A DNA stretch of 64,000 nucleotides from Triticum aestivum (GCF_018294505.1 NC_057802.1:312966209-313030208); one strand, 5' to 3'. Positions 11,963-23,789 are shown, counted from the stretch's first letter. Numbers and translations: made by a program. Notes: generated by a model not told the origin, from the sequence alone.

Positions 11963-12092
11963 AAATTTTTATCGCAAACAGTTCCTATAACCAACTGTGT
12001 GTGATGTAGTTGATTTTTTGTATTAGTTGTGAAACACTAATTTGGAGTACAGTGGCAACAAATGGTGTTTTAAATGTATGATTTTTTGTACT

Positions 12093-13455
12093 GTTAACAT
12101 GCACTAATACAACTCTCATGTTAAAATTTGACAACTTTAAGGGTTCATTTGGCCTTTTTAAGACATTAAGTGAGTTTCTAGCCATTTAATGGCCATAATT
12201 CAAATTCGAACTACATATACATGCAACAACAAACCATCATGGGTTAGAAAATCATATTTGTGTCCTTGTGTGTAAGTTAATGCCATGTGCTGTAAATTGG
12301 AAGGAATTTTCAAACAGATTGGTGTCACGGTTTGGACACAAACATTGAGTACCATGGCTTTTAAATTCCAAAATATTTTAAAAAATGATCAGAAATACAT
12401 GAAACCTTGCTTGATGTAATGGCATGGCACCAAGATATTGTAGTAAAAAAATTGGCCTGTTTGACGAAAGTTTGGATACGCACCTCTCACAAACCGGAGC
12501 ATCTCATGAGAAGGCTCGTCGTTCCGGGAGGAAACACTGCATATTTGATGACGAACCGACGGTCGCTTCCTCGCATGGCCTTGAAATTTTTTTCTACCGT
12601 TAACATGCACTAAAAAACGGTCATGTTAAAATTTGAAAATTTCAGGGGTCATTTCTCCTTTTTAAGATATTTAAGTGAGTTTCTAGCCATTTAATAGCCT
12701 TAATTCAAATTTGAACTATATGTACATGCAACAGCAAACCATCATGGGTTGGAAAATCGTATTTGTGTCCTTGTGTGCAAGTTAATGCCCTGTGCAGTAA
12801 ATTCGAAGGAATTATCAAACATATTGGTGTCACGGCTTGGACACAAACATTGAGTACCATGACTTTTAAATTTCAAAAAATTCAAAAATGATCGGAAATA
12901 CATGAAACCTTGCTTGATGTAATGGCATGACACCAAGATGTTGTGGCAAAAAAATCGGCGAGTTTGACAAAAGTTTGGACACACACCTCTCATAAGCCGG
13001 AGCATCTCACGAGAAGACTTGTGGTTCCGAGAGGGAACACTCCATGTTTGATGACGAACCGACGGTCGCTTCCTCACATGGTCTTAATTTTTTTTCTACC
13101 GTTAACATGCACTAATACAATTGTCATGTTAAAATTTGGAAATTTTCAAGTGTCATTTGACCTTTTAAAGACATTTAAATGAGTTTATAGCCATTTAATG
13201 ACCGCAATTCAAATTTGAACTAGATGTACATGCAACAGCAAACCATCATGGGTTGGAAATTATAATTATGCCCTTATGGGCAAGTTAATGCCCTGTGCAG
13301 TAAATTGGAAGGAATTTTCGAACAGATTGGTGTCATGACTTGGACACAAACATTGAGTACCATGGCTTTTAAATTCCAAAAAATTTAAAAATGATCAAAA
13401 ATACATGAAACCTTGCTTGATGTAATGGCATGGCACCAAGATGCGGCGGTAAAAA
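12093..13455. repeat. 505-bp tandem repeats, two full units plus one partial
   Basis: The landmark GTTAACATGCACTA occurs at 12093, 12599 and 13101, giving unit lengths of 506 and 502 bp. The third unit stops after about 355 bp, at the GA microsatellite. Units share long blocks such as ATGAAACCTTGCTTGATGTA and differ by scattered substitutions. Open frames that recur in each unit are repeat by-products. The repeats lie inside the CACTA element. Confidence 0.9.
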
Positions 13456-13468
13456 ATTGACCAATCTG

Positions 13469-13469
<1 letters not shown>

Positions 13470-13544
<75 letters not shown>
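13470..13544. repeat. (GA)n microsatellite
   Basis: About 37 uninterrupted GA dinucleotides. It sits exactly at the junction between the truncated 505-bp repeat and the truncated LTR fragment. Confidence 0.98.
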
Positions 13545-13546
<2 letters not shown>

Positions 13547-14554
13547 CAATCTCGGAGGGGCTCCTGCCCTTCGGGAGCCATGGAGATCATGGACCAGAGG
13601 GTAAACCCTCCTCCCATTTAGAGGGAGGCCAAGGAAAAAAGGAGGGGGCTCTCTCCCGGTGGCGGAGTGCTGCTGGGGCAACCATCGTGACGGCGATCTA
13701 CACCAACAACTTCGCCGCCGTCATCTCCAACTCTCCCCCCTCTATGCAGCAGTGTAAAACCTCTTCTCCCCACTATAATCTCTACTTAAACATGGTGCTT
13801 CATGCTATATATTATTACCCAATGATGTATGGCCATCCTATGATGTTTGAGTAGATTTTGTTGTCCTATGGGTTGACTGACGATCGTGATTGGTTTGAGT
13901 TGTATGTTTTATTTTGGTGTTGTCCAATGGTTCCCTACGTGTTGCGCAAGCATGTGGGTTACCGATGTAGGGTCTTGCAATATGTTCATAATTCGCTTAT
14001 ATTGGGTTGCGTAAGTGATGGAAACACAAACCCGAGTAAGGGGGTTGTTGCGTATGGGAGTAAAGAGGACTTGTTACTTAGTGTTATGGTTGTGTTTTAC
14101 CTTAATGATCTTTAGTAGTTGCGAATGCTTGCTAGAGTTCCAATCATAAGTTCATGTGATCCAAGTACGGAAAGTATGTTAGCTCATGCCTCCCCCTCAT
14201 ATAAAATTGCAATAACGGTTACCGGTCTAGTTATCAATTGCCTAGGGACAAATCCTTCTCTCGTGTTACAAAAAGCTTTCTACTAAATAACTAATTTTTA
14301 TTATCTTGCAAATTACTCCTAGTTTTATTCTCGCTAAGTACTTCTAGTTTTATTCTTGCAAACTTACCCTATTAGACCTACAAAGTAGTTGTATTTTGTT
14401 CTAGGTAAAGCGAACGTTAAGTGTGCATAGAGTTGTATCGGTGGTTGATAGAACTTGAAGGGAATATAAATCCTACCTTTAGCTCCTCATTGGGTTCGAC
14501 ACTCTTACTTATCGAGAAAGTCTACAATTGATCCCCTATACTTGTGGGCTATCA
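13545..14554 (+). mobile_element. 5'-truncated LTR fragment, TGATACGTC type
   Basis: The right end (CCCTATACTTGTGGGCTATCA) and the preceding text match the 3' halves of the LTRs at 9190-10689 and 39134-40516. The left end with TGATACG is missing and is replaced by the GA microsatellite. No target duplication can be recognised because of the truncation. Confidence 0.75.
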
Positions 14555-15100
14555 CAACGCCCTGTCAACAACAGGCAAGCACCGATGGATCCACTCTTGA
14601 TGTGCGGCACACCGCGCATATCGCTCTGCAGCGCTCCATCGGTCTCGCTGTGTGGCGCGCCACAGCCTATTGGTGTGGACGTGCCTATCTTGCACTGCGG
14701 CGCATCATCGATCATGTTGTGCAGTGAGCTGCACCATCATGGCGCCGCCGCACCCAGCGCCAAGGGTATGCTCAACCCTGATGATGAGGCGCAACACGGT
14801 GTTATCCATCGCGTTGCCGAGGACGCCCTCGACCTCGACGGGCAGTGGCGCCTGCACCGGCCAGCTCATTTTCCTCGCCGTGGAGGTTGATGTTAGAGCG
14901 CTTTGGTGGGTTGGCATCCTTGGAAAGGTAGAGGGACTATAGGTTGCGCTTGCGCCTCCATGTGTCGCGCGCCGCCTAGGCTTATGCGCAATCGATGGTG
15001 ACGGGAATCCGATAGGGAAGTGGCGGTAACAGTGGCGTGTTCACAAAACGCCATCAATTGATGGAAAACTTAGCAAAGAAGGAAGCACGAGCTAGCACGA
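14555..15100. other. GC-rich segment of unknown nature within the CACTA element
   Basis: The segment has open frames on both strands up to 120 codons, none with a recognised domain. A minus-strand frame at 14917-14705 has the same orientation as the other CACTA genes and could be a captured exon. Evidence is weak and I do not call a gene. Confidence 0.25.
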
Positions 15101-15899
15101 CGTGTGTGGCTAACTGAGCAAATCACATCGCACACGGACAGAACCACGGAACCCGTCAGTGATGATTTCATCAATCGCTGACAATTGTATACCAGCAAGT
15201 GTTTGCCCACAAAACACACGGCTTATTAGCAGGAATCGTCTGTGTTATTATCGGTCATCCAACACAATTCTGATTATCGACATGTTTGTCGGCTATCACG
15301 CACATCTTGTTAAGCTAAATCATTTTTGTTGTTTTGGCTCATCGTAAACAATTCATCCGAGTGAATTATATACCATTTATGGCACACACCTTGATTTGCC
15401 TGACCATTTCTGTTATTTTGGCTTATCGCAAACTGTTCATATTGATCAACTATATGCCATGATTTGCATACGCAACGCTAATCTGAATCGTATTTGATGG
15501 ACCCGCCATTGCACACAGTCATTTTATTGGTGACGGTTTTATTACCATACCGTTTGCAATTCATGCAACGCACACAGTTTGGTCGAAGGGTCTCCGATGC
15601 ATGTGTCATGTTAGGACCATCCGCAGTAGTGTGTGCAAGCATGCCGTTAATGGGCCAGCCAACTAACTTTGACTGGGCCGGCCTTTTTATGTAAACGGGC
15701 CACCGTTGGGCTGTGCCACGTGTTGATGTTTCATATGCATCTCTCATCTGTTGGATGGATGACATCAGTCACAACGAAGAGCCGGCGCATGGTTGCATTG
15801 GCGAATGAGAAATTGACACGTGAAAAATCGTCATTGGTTGGGGTTGTTAACGGGTATCACATCCAGAACCGGCACCCGATAGCTTAACAACGACCGTTA
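15101..15899. other. CACTA internal non-coding DNA
   Basis: No gene was recognised. The section resembles 7110-7480 in vocabulary. Between 15646 and 15715 it carries GGCCGTTAACGGGCC-type cores like those of the left 55-bp array. Confidence 0.35.
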
Positions 15900-16135
15900 T
15901 GGTGGCTGCCACGTGTCGGTTACCCTTGACGGAATCATTTCCATGACGCGCTATTGTCATGGAAGTGGACACTTTCGTGATGATAAATGGAGTTCTGTCA
16001 TGGAACACTTCTACGACATCACAGATATGACTACCTTGATTCTGTCATAAAATTGTCATGGATGTATATGCATGACAGAAAACGTGATCTACTGTGACTA
16101 ACACGTATTATCACGGAAGTGTTCTTTTTGTAGTG
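15900..16135 (-). repeat. CACTA subterminal repeats and terminal inverted repeat
   Basis: The terminus GTAGTG at 16130-16135 reads CACTAC on the minus strand. Within the last 220 bp the motif TGTCATGG or its complement recurs at least six times, including a 9-bp stem TTCCATGAC/GTCATGGAA near 15938-15963. These are hallmarks of CACTA ends. The flanking trinucleotide is TTA; its partner was not found. Confidence 0.8.
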
Positions 16136-16263
16136 TTATCATCATGATGCGGCGGTCAAGGCAAAACCAATGGGCAGCATGCCTGTCTTCTGACTAGTAA
16201 TGAGGGGACATGGTGAAACCTGAGTTGTCAATGCCTTGGTATCCAGAACTTCAGACTGCAAAA

Positions 16264-16798
16264 TGTACAAGTGCATGCTCTAGCCAATGCAACCAAAAGA
16301 CCGACCTGATGGAAGAGACTAGGCAACACATTATACGTCAACACTCCCCCTCACGTGTGGCTCCCTCAGGCCTAAACATGGACCGAAAGTGGGCTGCAAT
16401 TTAATTGCGTCAGCCCGGTCTTGAACTCAAGACCTCTTGGATCTGGTACCATGTATAAGTGCATGTTCTAGCCAATACAACCAAAAGACCGACCGGATGG
16501 AAGAGACTAGGCAGCACATTATACGTCAACACTCCCCCTCACGTGTGGCTACCTCAGGCCTAAACGTGGACCGAAAGTGGGCTGCAATTTTAATTGCGCC
16601 AGCCGGGTCTTGAACTCAAGACCTCTTGGCTCTGATACCATGTAAGAAGGGAGAGAGGGGTTTGGTGGAAATCGTTGTTGTATTGCTTGAGCCTCGTGGG
16701 CATATATATAAGAGTACAATGACCAACTTGGAGTACAAGACAAGTCAGAACAAATCCTAGTCTATCTCGTCTTTCCTAACTAAACATAATACTCAACA
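16264..16798 (-). mobile_element. tandem TRIM (miniature LTR retrotransposon)
   Basis: On the minus strand the order is a 158-bp LTR-like unit (16798-16641), a 109-bp internal part, an 80-bp LTR (16531-16452), a 108-bp internal part and an 80-bp LTR (16343-16264). Each LTR starts TGTTGA and ends in ACA. Each internal part begins with a primer-binding site like TGGTATCAGAGCC (initiator tRNA-Met) and ends with the purine tract GTGAGGGGGAG. The two 80-bp LTRs differ at 5 sites. There is no coding capacity, as in TRIM elements. The larger LTR differs from the 80-bp ones after the first bases. Confidence 0.7.
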
Positions 16799-18060
16799 TC
16801 CCTCTGCAGTCACAACGGTAGCGACGCAGACGGTGAGACTGGAAAAGAATTCGAAGGGAAGCCGACATACAGCCCCCCACAGTCGTAATGGTCGATGCAT
16901 CACGGAGTCGTGGCTGGAGTGAAAACCGACGAGGTTGCTCAAGCAAGGCAGTAGCCCTTTGTGCCGTTTGTCGAGGTAGCCGAGTGCGTAGGTGGTGTAG
17001 CCGTAGTCGAGGTAGCCGTGCGAAGAACGCCGTGGTCGGTGTTGAGTCGGGGGTCACCGGTAGCGAGGTAGTCGTCGTGGAGCCACGGCGGCGGCGGCGG
17101 TGCTCCAAGTAGGCGATAATGAACCCGATAGCGTGACGAATACCGGCGCGAACGGTGACGTTCCCGCGCCAAGGGAGGCGGCGCGGCGCATATCAGGTGG
17201 AAGTCAACGCGCGTGGACGGCGGTGGATTGCGGGCCGCAGCGTTACGGCCCGAAGGGGCGACGCAATGGCGGCGGGCAGGTCGGGGTGACGGCGGGGAAG
17301 ACCACAAGGCGGTTGCAAGGATCGCGTGCCACACTCGCTACGACCCGACGAGGCGATGCAGCGGCAGCGCGAGGCGGGGACGGCCTGGAGCGGACGGCCT
17401 TGGTGCAGCGGTTGACCACGGGCCGCGGCACTACGGCCCGAAGGGGCGACATAGCGGCAACGCGCGAGGTGGTGCAACCACTGGAACGGCCTCAGGGCGA
17501 CGGCGGGGATCACGTGCCCCAGTACTACGGCCCGAAGGGGAGACGCAGCAGCGGCGCGGATCGGTGCAGCCACGGGGAGAACCATGAGGCGGCAATGCTG
17601 CGGTTCGAAGGTACCGTGTGACAGCCAATCCCGTCGGAGCTGATGAAGATGATGATGAAGTAGCGTGCGTCGTAGATGGCAAACGGCGGCGGGCGACGCA
17701 CGCCGATCTTAGATCGGAAAACCAAAAAGAACCACCGATCAAGACGACCGGCGAGAGAGAAAAATCCGGATCAAGCGATCGGCGAAAAAGACTCTCTAGG
17801 GCAGCCGGTCAACACGACCGACGGACAAACCCTAGGTACGGGCGGCGCGGCCCCCGGCAGCGGTCATGGAGGCCGACCGCCCCGGGGGCGGCGCGCGGGT
17901 GCAGAAACGGTGGGCGGCGGCTAGGGTTTGGACGAAAACTATAGGCCATAAAGCCATGGAATCTCAAGCCATGAAGCCGTGAAACTTCAAACCGAGAAGA
18001 TACAAACTGTAGGCTGCATGACCTTGGGGCATGAAAACACAAGCCTGATGCAATGCACGC
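16799..18060. other. GC-rich block, possibly internal region or captured exon
   Basis: The sequence is strongly GC-rich up to about 17935, then AT-richer. The string ACGGCCCGAAGGGGCGAC or a close variant recurs near 17245, 17430 and 17530. Long open frames on both strands reflect base composition. The last 5 bases before the TRIM unit on the minus strand resemble a purine tract, so it may be the internal part of a larger element. No domain was recognised. Confidence 0.3.
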
Positions 18061-19628
18061 TGATACGTTTCCAACTTATCTATAATTTTGACTATTCCAT
18101 GCTATTATATGATCAATCTTGGATGTTTTATATGCATTATTATACTATTTTATATCTTTTTTGGGACTAACCTATTAACCTAGTATCCAGTGACAGTTGT
18201 TGTTTTTCCTTGTTTTAGTCTTTATAGAAAATCAATACCAAACAGAGTCCAAATGGAACGAAACTTTTTGATGATTTTTCTTGGACCACAAGACACCCTG
18301 GAAGCTTCGGGAGGAGCCGAGAAGGGCCACGAGGCGGCGACAAGCTCAGGGGGCGCGCCCTACGGGGGGCGCCCCCAAGCTTGTAGCCCCCCCGTGGCTC
18401 CTCTAACCCTAATTCTTCTTCTATAAATACCCAAATATTCCCTGAAGACCAGAGGGCAAAAATACTTTTCCGCTGCCTCAAGTTTCTATCTTCGTGAGAT
18501 CCCATCTGGGGACCTTTTTCAGTACTCCTCCAGAGGGGGATTCGATCACGGAGGGCTTCTACATCAACCTTGCTGCCCTTCCGATGATGTGTGAGTAGTC
18601 TACCACAGACCTACGGGTCCATAGCTAGTAGCTAGATGGCTTCTTCTCTCTCTTTGATCTACAATACAATGTTCTCCTCGATGTTCTTGGAGATCTATTT
18701 GATGTAATCTTCTTTTGCGGTGTGTTTGCTGAGATTCGATGAATTATGGGTTTATGATCAGATTATCTATGAATATTATTTGAGTTTTCTCTGAACTCTT
18801 TTATGCATGATTTATATAGCTTTATATTTTTCTCTGATCTATTGATTTGGTTTGGCCAACTAGATTGATTTTTCTTGCAATTGGAGAGGTGCTTTGTAAT
18901 GGGTTCAATCTTGCGGTGCTCAATCCCAGTGACAGAAAGGGACATGACACGTATTTGTATTGTTGCCATTAAGGACAAAAAGATGGGTTTGTTCATATTG
19001 ATTGGATATATCCCTCTACATCGTGTCATCTTTCTTAAGGCGTTACTCCGTTCTTGTCAACTTAATACACTAGATGCATGCTGGATAGCGGTCGATGTGT
19101 GGAGTAACAGTAGTAGATGCAGGCAGGAGTCGGTCTACTTGTCTCGGGCGTGATGCCTATATACATGATCATTACCTTGGATATCATCATAACTATGCGC
19201 TTCTATCAATTGCTCAACAGTAATTTGTTTACCCACGGTATGCTTTCTTTTAAGAGAGAAGCCTCTAGTGAAAACTATGGCCCCGGGTCTATTTTTTATC
19301 ATATTATTTTTAAATCTACAAAATCAAAAACACAAAAATACCTTGCTGCAATTTATTTATTTTTATTTTATTTTACACTTTTACTTATCTTATATATCTA
19401 TCACTATCAGATCTCATCCTTGCAAGTAACCGTGAAGGGATTGACAACCCCTTTATCACGTTGGGTGCAAGTATTTGTTTGTTTGTCCAGGTGCAATTAT
19501 TGAAGACTTGTGTGTTCCTCCTACTGGATTGATACATTGGTTCTTAACTGAGGGAAATACTTGTCTCTACTTTCTGCATCACTCTTTCCTCTTCAAGGGA
19601 AAAACCAACGCAAGCTCAAGAAGTAGCA
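18061..19628 (+). mobile_element. LTR, TGATACGTTTCC type
   Basis: The segment starts TGATACGTTTCCAAC and ends CAAGCTCAAGAAGTAGCA, matching a very common Triticeae LTR type known to me. The LTR-like features include a GC-rich hairpin at 18311-18403 and a TATA-like CTATAAATA at 18420. The flanking pentamers (CACGC and TGCGC) differ, so no target duplication is present. No partner LTR or internal region is visible. Confidence 0.7.
18311..18403. other. GC-rich hairpin in LTR (copy D)
   Basis: Nested complementary arms: GAGGAGCC with GGCTCCTC, CCACG with CGTGG, ACAAGCT with AGCTTGT and GGGGGCGC with GCGCCCCC. It occupies the same relative place as the hairpins in the other TGATACGT-type LTRs. Confidence 0.75.
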
Positions 19629-19849
19629 TGCGCCGCGAAGGTGTGGGTCGTAAGACCTCGACACCTTCTGCGTCAGTTGTGCCAAACCGTGGAGACACTG
19701 CCCAGGAGGTCGGGCACTCGACAGGCCCGAAGATCCCCAAAGCTAGACCCGTGAAGATGGATTGTCCTTTTCACCAATGCAGAAAGAGCCCTCCTAAGTT
19801 TTAATTCTCAAGGACACAAGACTTCAACTCCAAACATGCTTAAGGGTTA
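19629..19849. other. no recognisable feature
   Basis: Short spacer between two LTR-like pieces. Nothing was recognised. Confidence 0.3.
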
Positions 19850-20190
19850 TTGACGGTACAATACACCAAGGGTGACCCAGTAGGCCTGATGGTGGTCTGG
19901 CTCTAGGAAGCAGCCCAGAGGCCAGACTTGGAGTGAGAAGACCATCTTGGCTTGAAGGCCAAGATGCCCTCAGCGCGAGGTCGGTTAGGGACCCCCTGAA
20001 CCCTAGCCCTCGTCCCCTATATAAGTCAAGGGTAGGGGTAGCCATTCCCATCTACTCCATAGACCATTCTCTCGGTAGTCACAATCCCCATCATCTTGTA
20101 GCCCCCTCACACGAGGTGTTCCCATATCAATACAGAACAAAGCATGGCATATGGTATTACTTCAGCATGAGGGCCTGAACCTGGATATCC
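19850..20190 (+). mobile_element. decayed LTR fragment
   Basis: The piece has an LTR-like layout: a CCTATATAAG box at about 20018, then downstream text GAGGGCCTGAACCTGG similar to the ends of wheat Gypsy LTRs. Boundaries and family are uncertain. Confidence 0.4.
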
Positions 20191-21270
20191 CCCTTTCACG
20201 AACTCTCTTCTGGTACTTCCGGCCACGCGCCACCCTATCGAGATTCTGCCGGTGTTCTGCCAAAAATGTTGTTCTATTTCTACTTCCGCAAGAAACTTTT
20301 GTTGCTTCCACATTTGATCCGTAAATTCTCTTATGCATTTCCATATCCGCTCTTATATTTGTATTTCCTACAACAAATGCAAACCCTTCGCTCCCGTTTT
20401 CATCTCTACAATCTCGCATCCTAATGGATTATGCCAAATTATTGAAATGTGTTGCGCGCTTCTCTCGATCAGTTTAGGACACTGCCAACGCAATATCAAA
20501 ACTAGCAATATATGTGTCCTGTAATCTCCTTCAAGTGACAACCTGGGATGATGGTTTTCAGGCACCATGGACCCTGAGCCCACCTACATCGGTCACTCTG
20601 CGCATTTGGATTATTCGGTTTATACAGTATTGATACTTCAGTGATACAGTATTAATTTAAAATATGGATCGGTTTCGGTATATACCAAATTATTTCGGTT
20701 TGATTTCTGTATATACCATAATAACAAAAGTTGACGTGAATTTGCAAATGACACAATAATAGTTTACAAATTTGTGACTCAAAACACATCCATTTGTATA
20801 GAAAACAATATATAAGTATATGGATGCATGGATTCGTGCCATGATGGTTGGTTGTGCATGCAAATATGCACATCACACTTTGCTTTGTTTATAGGATAGA
20901 CATGCTTAACATTTGTTTTGAGAAAAAAATGACTAGACAATACCGACTGTTTGTGTGGGCGAGTAAATGTTGGACAATATAAGCGAAACAAGCTCATGTG
21001 TGAATGTTGCACAATGCAAGCGAGACGAACTCGCATGCTCACGTGATCGACTGCTTGCATGGTTGTTCTCTAAAGAAATATAAAGATAGATTTCTAATTC
21101 GGTAAACCGTTCTGTTTTTAGGTATATTTCATACGAACCAAAATTCAAAATGGTAAGAAAATCTCATGTACCATACCAAAAACAGAAGCCACAAAAACCG
21201 TAAATTTGTTCAATTCGGTTTGTTTCGATATGGTTTTCGGGTTCGGCTCTAAAATGCGAAAGGTGATACA
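20191..21270. other. AT-rich segment with recurring TTCGGTTT motifs
   Basis: The first 400 bp show nothing recognisable. From 20590 to 21270 both flanks repeat TTCGGTTT and its complement, as in the hAT-type MITE at 48231-48934. No terminal inverted repeats or target duplication could be found, so this may only be a decayed relative. Small frames in the middle have no recognised domain. Confidence 0.25.
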
Positions 21271-21789
21271 TCGGTAAACGCAGCGAGCACTAGTTCACCG
21301 GAAGGCAACCCTGCTAAACTGTCGACACGGAATTGGTTCTTCGGTTTACAAGCAAACGGAGAAGAGGATCAAAGAAGAATATGCTGGGAAACCAGACGGT
21401 GCTCCTTTTCCGCTTCGTGTTGCTCCACGTAGCGCTTCGTTTTCGGTAGCTGTCGGCTCTTCCGAAGTTGTGATGGATTGGGACGTGCACAAAATCGCAT
21501 GCGCGCATCAGGAACGAAAGATCACGGTGCCTGTGGATGAGAACTCGCTTTCAGCCTGGCAGCCTGCGAAGAATAGAAAAGAGGATGTTGGCGTTGTAGA
21601 TCAACGGAGTGTCATCGCCATTATTTTAAAGCAATCAGCGGTGTACACTAAAATACCGAGCGAAGCCCCGAACCGAACATGACCGGGAGAGAGAGAAGTC
21701 ATAGTTCGAAAGAGTTCTATATTTGGAGAGAGTGGACGGGAAAAGTTTGATCTAGATTCTAGATTTTCATTCGAAAAGACCTAAACAAA
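21271..21789. other. unassigned DNA
   Basis: No gene was recognised. An open frame at 21470-21682 has ordinary codon texture but no domain and no supporting context. Confidence 0.2.
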
Positions 21790-21791
21790 TA

Positions 21792-21913
21792 CTTCCTCCG
21801 TCCGAAAATACTTATCATCAAAATAGATAAAAAAAATGTATCTAAAACTAAAATACATCTAGATACATCCCTTTTTATTCATTTCGATGACAAGTATTTC
21901 CGAACGGAGGGAG
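21792..21913. mobile_element. Stowaway-type MITE (Tc1/Mariner)
   Basis: A 122-bp element with inverted ends CTTCCTCCGTCCG and CGGAGGGAG and a near-palindromic body containing TACATCTAGATACATCC. It follows a TA at 21790-21791; the right TA is changed to TT. The end sequence CTCCCTCCGT is the Stowaway signature in grasses. Confidence 0.85.
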
Positions 21914-22710
21914 TTGATTCTAGATCAAATGATCAAAGTAGAGTATTATGAGTAAAATACCACTGTATTAGAGATACAGTTTCTGTGAGGAAACTTCAAA
22001 ACGACACGTCCCGCGCATCATTCCGTTCCATGTCAGATTATTGGCCAGCATAACTTCATTTCGTATCATATCTAAGAGCATCAGTCAAGTCCTATTTATG
22101 TTCGCGACCGGCATCCGACCAACGCCTTTGTGCATGTTAAATCAGTGTATTTTCGGGAGAAAAGCACAAGCATTTCTCTGCGACTTTTGTGACATGATTT
22201 GAGCAAGGAAAGGGGCGCGAATTGTGCATCTTATCGCCACTGCCGCCGTGTTGATTGGATTCGCAGCTAAGCTCCGGCCACACCTTAGCGGATCAAAATA
22301 AGATGGATGATTATGCATGGCTCGTCTCGTCGGCTGGGGCACTGGAGGAACAAGGAATTTGTTCGGTCATACGGGGAGGAAAGGGGTAAAGGGCGGCCAT
22401 GGATGGCTGAGCAACCGGAACCATCGGTCTGGTCAGAAGGGGCAGTGCTTCGCACAACTTTATGTACATACAGTTGGCGTGTGTCCTGCCAGTTTGAAAG
22501 GTCTAAAGTATCGTGGACCAATTTCGTTTCAGATAGCGAATGGATTGTCCTCCTCTCACGTAGGTTTCGATCAGCACAGTCGAATTGTTGATGATAGATA
22601 GTATTCCATGGACACCACAGTACTTTGTAGATTTTCTTTTAGTAACTCGTCGGTTTTCTTGTATTAGTCCCACAAACGTAAACTAACTAGTTATCAGCAG
22701 CAGATAATAC
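21914..22710. other. unassigned DNA
   Basis: Overlapping frames at 22307-22601 on both strands have no recognised domain. No repeat family was recognised. Confidence 0.2.
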
Positions 22711-22745
22711 TTTCCCCGTCCCATAATATAAGATGTTATTAAAAC
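22711..22745. mobile_element. truncated Stowaway-type MITE end
   Basis: CTTTCCCCGTCCCATAATAT followed by AAGATGTTATT matches the left end of a common grass Stowaway type. The complementary right end is not found within 300 bp. Confidence 0.5.
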
Positions 22746-23323
22746 CGACATATGTGTAGAATACAGATCTTATTGTCGGGTGTTTGCATTTAAATGAATT
22801 TATTTTAGACCTTTTGACGATGTTTACTCTGTGGGAGACGACGTCCCCGTTTAGAATGTGCTCATAGGAATAGGGTGTGCGTTTATTTTATTGTGCATGA
22901 CAATACACGCCTCATGTATATCATAAAAGATAAGAGTACAAGTTGTCGGGGTTACGATCCTGACAATGAGTACTAGGGGTACGAATAAGGGGCAGAGACT
23001 AGCTACGGCGCAGGTGTAACACTCGGTGTTTAACGAGTTCGGGCCCCTCACTCGGTGGAGGTAAAAGCCCTACGTCTCGTGCCCTGAGGCTTGCTTTGAT
23101 TTGATGAATATAGTTACAGAGATTGAACGTGCCCGGCTATGGAGAGGGGTGCGGCTTATATAGAATGCGCTGCAGCCCCATGTCTCCCACACCGCCGAGG
23201 CAATTAATGTCATTGAATGAGACAATTACTAGTGTAATGAGCCTCTACTACAGCGATTACAGGTAACGGTAGCTATAACTCTATTTAGTGGATGACTTAG
23301 GATTCCTCGACCGTTGCAGCTCC

Positions 23324-23789
23324 TGTCGGTGTCAAAACCGGCGGATCTCGGGTAGGGGGTCCCGAACTGTTCGTCTAGAATCGATGGTTACAGGAGACAG
23401 GGGACACGATGTTTACCCAGGTTCGGGCCCTCTCTATGGAGGTAATACCCTACTTCCTGCTTGATTGATCTTGATGAATATGAGTGTTACAAGAGTTTAT
23501 CTACCACGAGATCGTAATGGCTAAAAGCCTGTATGACTATGGTAATGAGTATATCTTTTTCGGACTACACCCTCCTGTTTATATAGACACCGGGGGATCT
23601 AGGGTTACATATAGTCGGTTACATAGGAAGGAATCCTCATAGTTGATCGTCAAGTTTGCCTTCCACGCCAAGGAGAGCCCTATCCAGATACGGGTGTAGT
23701 CTTCGGCCTGCACGTCTTCACAGCCCACCAGTCTGGCCCATGGATAACAGGCCAGACGTCTGAGGACCCCTTAGTCCAGGACTCCCTCA
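23324..23789 (-). repeat. 3' LTR of Fatima-like element 1
   Basis: 466 bp. On the minus strand it starts TGAGGGAGTCCTGG and ends CACCGACA. It lacks 13 bp present in its partner, around 23520. The flanking tract reads GGTTCAGGGGCTAC on the minus strand, the probable polypurine tract. Confidence 0.92.

Larger units (their letters stand above)
6185..16135 (-). mobile_element. CACTA (DTC) DNA transposon, probably non-autonomous, left end missing
   Basis: The right end is a CACTA terminus: on the minus strand it begins CACTACAAAAAGAACACTTC at 16135. Inward of it lie repeated TGTCATGG-type motifs, as expected of CACTA subterminal regions. The left side has a 55-bp repeat array whose palindromic core (GGCCGTTAACGGCC type) also appears near 15646-15715, linking the two ends. 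Between them are two minus-strand genes, both broken, and 505-bp tandem repeats. No TNP2-type transposase was recognised and no matching CACTAC terminus was found on the left. A solo LTR and an LTR fragment are inserted. Confidence 0.6.

Noticed and set aside
12389..13182. Several similar frames on both strands in the 505-bp repeats
   Set aside because: They recur once per repeat unit and have no domain or consistent length.
13369..13681. Open frames of poly Leu-Ser or Arg-Glu
   Set aside because: They are translations of the GA microsatellite.
16380..16645. tRNA-like sequence near GGTCTTGAACTCAAGACC
   Set aside because: Only a T-arm-like stem exists; no acceptor, D or anticodon arm could be formed. 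It belongs to the TRIM internal part.
17100..17944. Long frames of 100-173 codons on both strands
   Set aside because: High GC content keeps several frames open at once and none shows a recognised domain.
22307..22601. Two overlapping 94-codon frames that might be a small gene
   Set aside because: No domain, no splice or promoter context, and both frames overlap on one strand.
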